From: Symbiodinium natans
Taxonomy: Eukaryota > Sar > Dinophyceae > Suessiales > Symbiodiniaceae
Assembly (NCBI GenBank): GCA_905221605.1
Contig: CAJNDS010002712.1
Location: forward strand, 262,501 to 320,000
DNA: 57,500 bases
Reading direction: 5' to 3'
Below the pieces are notes generated by a model. It had not been told where the DNA came from. It made no database searches and worked only from the letters and a program-made list of their open reading frames with translations. This document shows, piece after piece, positions 53,560-57,500 of the stretch. The stretch's first letter is position 1; every line of letters begins with the position of its first letter. Made by a program: the position numbers and the translations under genes.

Positions 53560-54790
53560 GAATAAATTGTCTGAACAGCTGAGTTGGCACACCATTGCAC
53601 AGGCACGGACAGAATGAATGAGTCCAAGCAGCCTGCTGGGCAGTTCAGCACCATAGCACTGATGGAGGACGAAAGAAACGCCCAGGCGCCGAGGTTCACT
53701 GATAAGTCAGTGGCACAGGCCTCAGAGGAGCCGGAACAAGCTTGAGGGACTGAAGGTTCAAGGTTGAGGGATTTAAGGCAAGTTTAGGGCTAGTGGCCCC
53801 GCGCACTGCTCTTCGAAGCTGGCGTTTAGCACCCACAAGCCCCAAACCTAGAACCGACACTCTAGAATCCTCAGCCGCCTAAGCCCAAGAAACCCTCAAG
53901 CTCGAAATGTCGACGAGCAGCTGCTTGAAGGTTCAATGTTCCTGCACACTGCGAGATGGCATCCGTCGCAAAGCTGACGGCCCACACAATGCCCTCACAA
54001 TCAGCAAACAGGGGCTTCAAAAGGTTTCTGTTTCAGGGTTGTTTAGCGGGTTTTGGTGTAAGGGGGCCTTTAGCGGAGGCAATGCTAGGCAATGCCAGGC
54101 TTTCCAACTGCATGTGAGGCACGGCGATCGCGTAGGAAACTGCGACGCTGCAAGCCTCCGCGGTTGGGCTTAGGAAAGCCCTTGTTTGCGGACATGCGCT
54201 ACAAGGCATCAGCACAAGGCTGTTTGGGGCTGCCACCTGCTTGTCAACGTCACCTCTTGGACGGTTGCACAGCTTCAACAAAACCCCGGCGGAAAGCAGA
54301 TTGGGTCGAACTTACGGCCTTCTGACTTGTGGGAAGCCCAGCCACGGGTGCTGGTGCAGGGGACATTTTGCATTGTAGGGCTGGGCTTGTAAAGATTCCA
54401 AGCCGATAGGCTCGGCACTAAGACTTGATGTTCAAGAGAACTTTTCCTGGAGACTGAAAGCTGTGTCAAATTGCAGTCTTGAAAGCTGCGTCTATCTGCA
54501 ACCCAGGCGCTCACGTTGGGACCAGTGATGCAGTTCAGTGATGCAGCATTGATTGCCAGCAAACCTTGGCCCAACTGGAAGACTGTCTGGCCGACGTCGA
54601 CGACACATACCTCAGTCTCAAGGCACTGCATTAGCATGAACATGAGGGCAGAGTACGGGAAGCGAAAGTGGCACCTGTTAGGCACCTATTGTGCCCAGCT
54701 GCTGCTATCCCCACGTTGGCTGCTGGATCGTACTCCTTCCCTGTCAAGACCTAAGTGCTTCAATGCTTCCGCAACATCCAAAAAGGTGAG
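53560..54790 (-). CDS. exon cluster, unknown
   Basis: Candidates: about 54700-54788 (DVAEALKHLGLDREGVRS), about 54490-54680 (LETEVCVVDVGQTVFQLGQG, LAINAASLNCITGPNVSAW), about 54060-54185 (PTAEACSVAVSYAIAVPHMQ) and about 53570-53700 (NLGAWAFLSSSISAMVLN, LDSFILSVPVQWCANS). Codon bias is moderate. These may be two genes. No family is recognised. Confidence 0.5.
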
Positions 54791-54899
54791 AACCATAAAC
54801 AAGGGCCTCTCTCAGCGGCTGGAGGCCCGCAGCCTGCAGTTTGCGCTGCACCTGTGCATTTCTCATTTTCGAAACAACCACGAAATATCAAGCGCAACA

Positions 54900-55072
54900 C
54901 ATGCGAGGGGTGGTCGCCAGCAACACATGTGCGCTCTTGATTGAGCCGGCTGCCGACTGAAGAAAGTCTTCGCTGGAGTTCTGGAAGCCTAAAGAAGTCA
55001 AAATGTTCTGCTCCGGATCGAGAGCGGCAGCCAAAGACATCCTCAGAGGTTGCGGGAGGGTCGCGTGACGTT
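54900..55072 (-). CDS. exon, unknown
   Basis: After cctctgag|G the frame reads MSLAAALDPEQNILTSLGF, QNSSEDFLQSAAGS and IKSAHVLLATTP. Good third-position GC. Possibly joined to the cluster to its left. Confidence 0.6.
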
Positions 55073-55442
55073 CATGTTTCTTGATCCTGAAGCCCCAGCA
55101 AGGATCGCAGGAAGCCTCCATCCCTGCGAACCCCTTGAAACTCAAAAGCTCTCAACCTTGATTCAACCTTTGGCCCGCAAACTCCGTAAACTCTCCATCC
55201 CACGAGCGAACTGGATTTGCGCATGCTGGGAACAGATCTACCAGGGCACGCACATGAAAGTGCATTCTTCCATTTTTCTCGGGATTTTCTAGGAACCCGC
55301 ACAGCCCGTGCAAGTACATGCGTTTTGCACGGGATAACCAACGGGGGGGGGGCAGAATTCCAGAAACTTTGCCACGTCAACTGTGGCCTCTCGTTTGGCT
55401 GACTCTCGACCCCAAGGATTGCTGACTGCGGCGTTGCTCAAG

Positions 55443-55495
55443 CTCTAAACCCTAAACCCTAAACCCTAAATCCGAAACTCTAAGCCCTAAACCCA
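55443..55495. repeat. CCCTAAA telomere-like tract
   Basis: CTAAACCCTAAACCCTAAA followed by variant units. Interstitial. Confidence 0.85.
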
Positions 55496-55689
55496 ATTTC
55501 AGAAACGGCCGGCAGAGGCTGTCTTTGCATCTCGCACTCAAGGAACCCGATGAAAGAATGTGCGGTCGATATAAGAAGGAAGGCACAGAGCTTTCCCCCG
55601 TTGTCCAGTTCGTTCAGCTCCCTTCCTTCGCCTTTCTGCGCACTACCCGATTAGCCACTCTAGCAAAGAACTCTCCCTGAGCTGCCACC

Positions 55690-56365
55690 AAGTCTCAACC
55701 CCTGAACATCGGGAAGCGCGACCGGCTCCGTGCCACGCTCCAAGTCGGAGTTTGGCGCAAGGTGCCTCGAGCTCTTCAGCACGTGGCCGCACAGAAGACA
55801 GTCCGCTGGTCAACCACTTTGCTGCCATCACCACAATTGTGTGTGTGCTCCCTGCCTCCACCCCACCAGTAGCGTGGCAGAAAGCAACACCGGAAGTGCT
55901 AGCAGCATACTTCTCCATCGTTTCTTCCATGCCTTGATACACGGAACCAAAGATGTTGGAAACCCTTGCTAATCCTAGCATTGCAGCCTGTCTCACGCAA
56001 TTTCTCAACATCACATCGGCCTGCACCACCACAGTGCTCCTTTCCGATGCTTCTGGAGGCAGCAGCTCGGCAGCTTCATGGACATGCTGCTCCATCAGTT
56101 GACATCTAGAAGGCAAGCTTGAGTCCACTCCGCATAAGCTTGTCTGCTGTAATGGCTGCAGCTACTAGAGCATGTAGTCGTATGAGTAAATCAAATGCCA
56201 ATCTGTGCAGCTATTGCGATGCTTCCTGTCGCTTGCTTAGTGCTCGTCGTACCCCGAGTCATCTTCTCAGCCCTCTGCTCAACAGCACAGATACTTGCAG
56301 CCAACTGACGCAGGTCAGTGCACAAGCCCTTACCCAGTGGCAGCTGCAGAGCGCAGAAGCATCCA
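55690..56365 (-). CDS. unknown soluble protein, two exons
   Basis: About 56191-56365 reads GKGLCTDLRQLAASICAVEQ, AEKMTRGTTSTKQATGS, IAIAAQIG. About 55740-56125 reads MEQHVHEAAELLPPEASERS, VVQADVMLRNCVRQAAM, ARVSNIFGSVYQGMEETMEK and VMAAKWLTSGLSSVRPRAEE. The latter is one of the longest clean exon frames in the window (about 120 codons). Helical, Ala/Met/Val-rich, no signal peptide. No family is recognised. Confidence 0.65.
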
Positions 56366-56790
56366 ACAGGTACTGCCAGGACATGTGATGGACGGGCTCT
56401 TCCCACGAGTCTTCAATGTGTCATCGCAGGTCGAAGATAGTAATTAGGCAAGCTATGCCACTTCACCATCGGTCTTCATGCCACCTCATTGGAACGCACG
56501 ATGTTGAAAGCAGGATAGCAGCGGCATGATGTTGTTTCTCGGCTTTGTATTTCAACCAAAGCCGAGCTGCTCAGCACAGCCTTTGCTGTCTGCAGTGCTT
56601 CGATTTCCTCGGTGCAAAGTCCATGGAGAATTACGAACAGTCGAATAGCGACCAGTAACCCGAGTGCCCTTCATTTGGCCTACTGACTACTGCTCGGGCC
56701 TCTGAGCGGGCATCTTGCCGCAACTCAAAGTTGGCCACGAGGAATTCGCACTCCTTGAAAACAATCCACGCATGTTTTTAAAGGCATTGT

Positions 56791-57500
56791 TTACAAGACA
56801 CAGCCTTCATCACTGGCCTCCTTCAATGCAGACTTCTTCGCTGAAAGGTCCTCCAGCTCTTGACCCAGCCTCTTGACCTGACCCGCATAACACGCCATAC
56901 TCTGCACAGCACACTCAAAGGTGTAGCGCGGAAAGATGACCCCGACTCATTCCTGCCCGGCCTCTTTCTTCATTTCCAAGGCGTTCGACTTCGCCTCCGA
57001 TTTCTGCACATCGAGGTCCACCAGACCCTGCTCCTCACGAAGCAAGTGAAGCTTCACACAGAAGGTAAGCTCTGAAAGATACTGCATCTGAACACACACA
57101 ACAAACGGAGGTTCAGACTGTTCCATACTGTTCCCTTCACTCTCTGAGGCCCCAGTTCAAGAAGCACTCTTCGGACCGAACCCAGAGTCCTTTGTGGCAA
57201 TGGCAGCCAGCGCATCAGCTTTGAACTGCTCATAGTCCGCAAGGGACGCATTGAGGTCTGCCTCGGCTGGTGGAGAGACTCCACAAACCAAGTTCCACCT
57301 GGAGATTTCGAGGTGCCGAACCTGCAACGATCTTGCCTGAGCAATGCACCCTCGCTTTGGTCTCCATGACCTTGGCATCGCCGATGATCTGGTGCAGCAT
57401 GGAAATGACGCCCACGGAGTTTTGGCGTTGGTAGTCTTTCAGCCCTTCGGGCTTCTCCTTTCGCACACAATGGACACGCGGTACAGGAGCTGAGGGCTGT
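56791..57500 (-). CDS. helical-bundle / coiled-coil protein, 5' end off the window
   Basis: Exons: 57350-57500 and beyond (KPEGLKDYQRQNSVGVIS, MLHQIIGDAKVMETKAR), 57157-57261 (ADLNASLADYEQFKADALAA, donor or TGA), about 56953-57055 (EEQGLVDLDVQKSEAKSNAL, GA donor CAG|GAATGA) and 56791-56877 (VKRLGQELEDLSAKKSALKE, stop TAA 56791-56793). The first two join in phase. The pattern MLxQIIxDAxxME followed by DYExFxxD is a repeated helical module I associate with large dinoflagellate coiled-coil proteins. The gene continues past the right edge. Confidence 0.7.

Overview
This window reads as nuclear DNA of a dinoflagellate, most probably a Symbiodiniaceae-type alga. The base composition is GC-leaning. 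TTTAGGG-type (CCCTAAA) telomere-like tracts are scattered internally. There are no long intact genes. Instead there are many short exons with strong GC at third codon positions, separated by introns whose acceptors are mostly AG|G and whose donors are often GC or GA instead of GT. No bacterial ribosome sites, operons, CRISPR arrays or rRNA are visible, and I found no convincing tRNA.

Almost every exon I could defend lies on the minus strand, so the 57.5 kb looks like one unidirectional run of genes read from right to left, as is typical of dinoflagellates. Exon limits come from reading frames, splice-like dinucleotides, phase matching and, in the middle, comparison of two paralogous copies. 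Joins between neighbouring exon clusters are often uncertain, so gene spans are approximate.

Layout, left to right. 0-3.5 kb: a few exons and an 11-unit, about 113 bp minisatellite. 4.3-7.95 kb: a Gly-rich-start, coiled-coil gene. 9.0-9.5 kb: a small unknown gene. 9.76-11.1 kb: a long CA/CGGCACG tract and a 67 bp minisatellite. 11.3-13.6 kb: a DHHC-type palmitoyltransferase-like membrane gene. 14.4-20.9 kb and 21.3-29.9 kb: a tandem segmental duplication carrying two copies of an unknown gene with a ubiquitin-like N-terminus, plus two copies of a DYxKY-motif gene. Copy 2 also holds about 1.85 kb of AT-rich and bidirectional repeats (27.18-29.04 kb). 30.8-34.8 kb: several unknown exon clusters. 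35.3-36.7 kb: a METTL21-type (Methyltransf_16) methyltransferase with a phase-perfect exon chain. 37.9-38.7 kb: an unknown helical protein. 40.4-42.4 kb: a J-domain (HPD) protein followed by coiled-coil exons. 42.7-44.6 kb: a PP2C-like phosphatase with a short intron flanked by 20 bp direct repeats. 45.6-50 kb: scattered exons, an interstitial telomere-repeat block at 46.07-46.3 kb, and one plus-strand CxxC frame. 52.2-57.5 kb: membrane and helical-bundle protein exons, the last running off the right edge.

The strongest functional calls are the methyltransferase, the J-domain protein, the DHHC protein and the PP2C-like protein. These imply protein modification and folding roles, but nothing shows that the neighbours work as one pathway. 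The most unusual content is the tandem gene duplication with exon remodelling, the repeat block in copy 2, and the repeat-flanked short intron.
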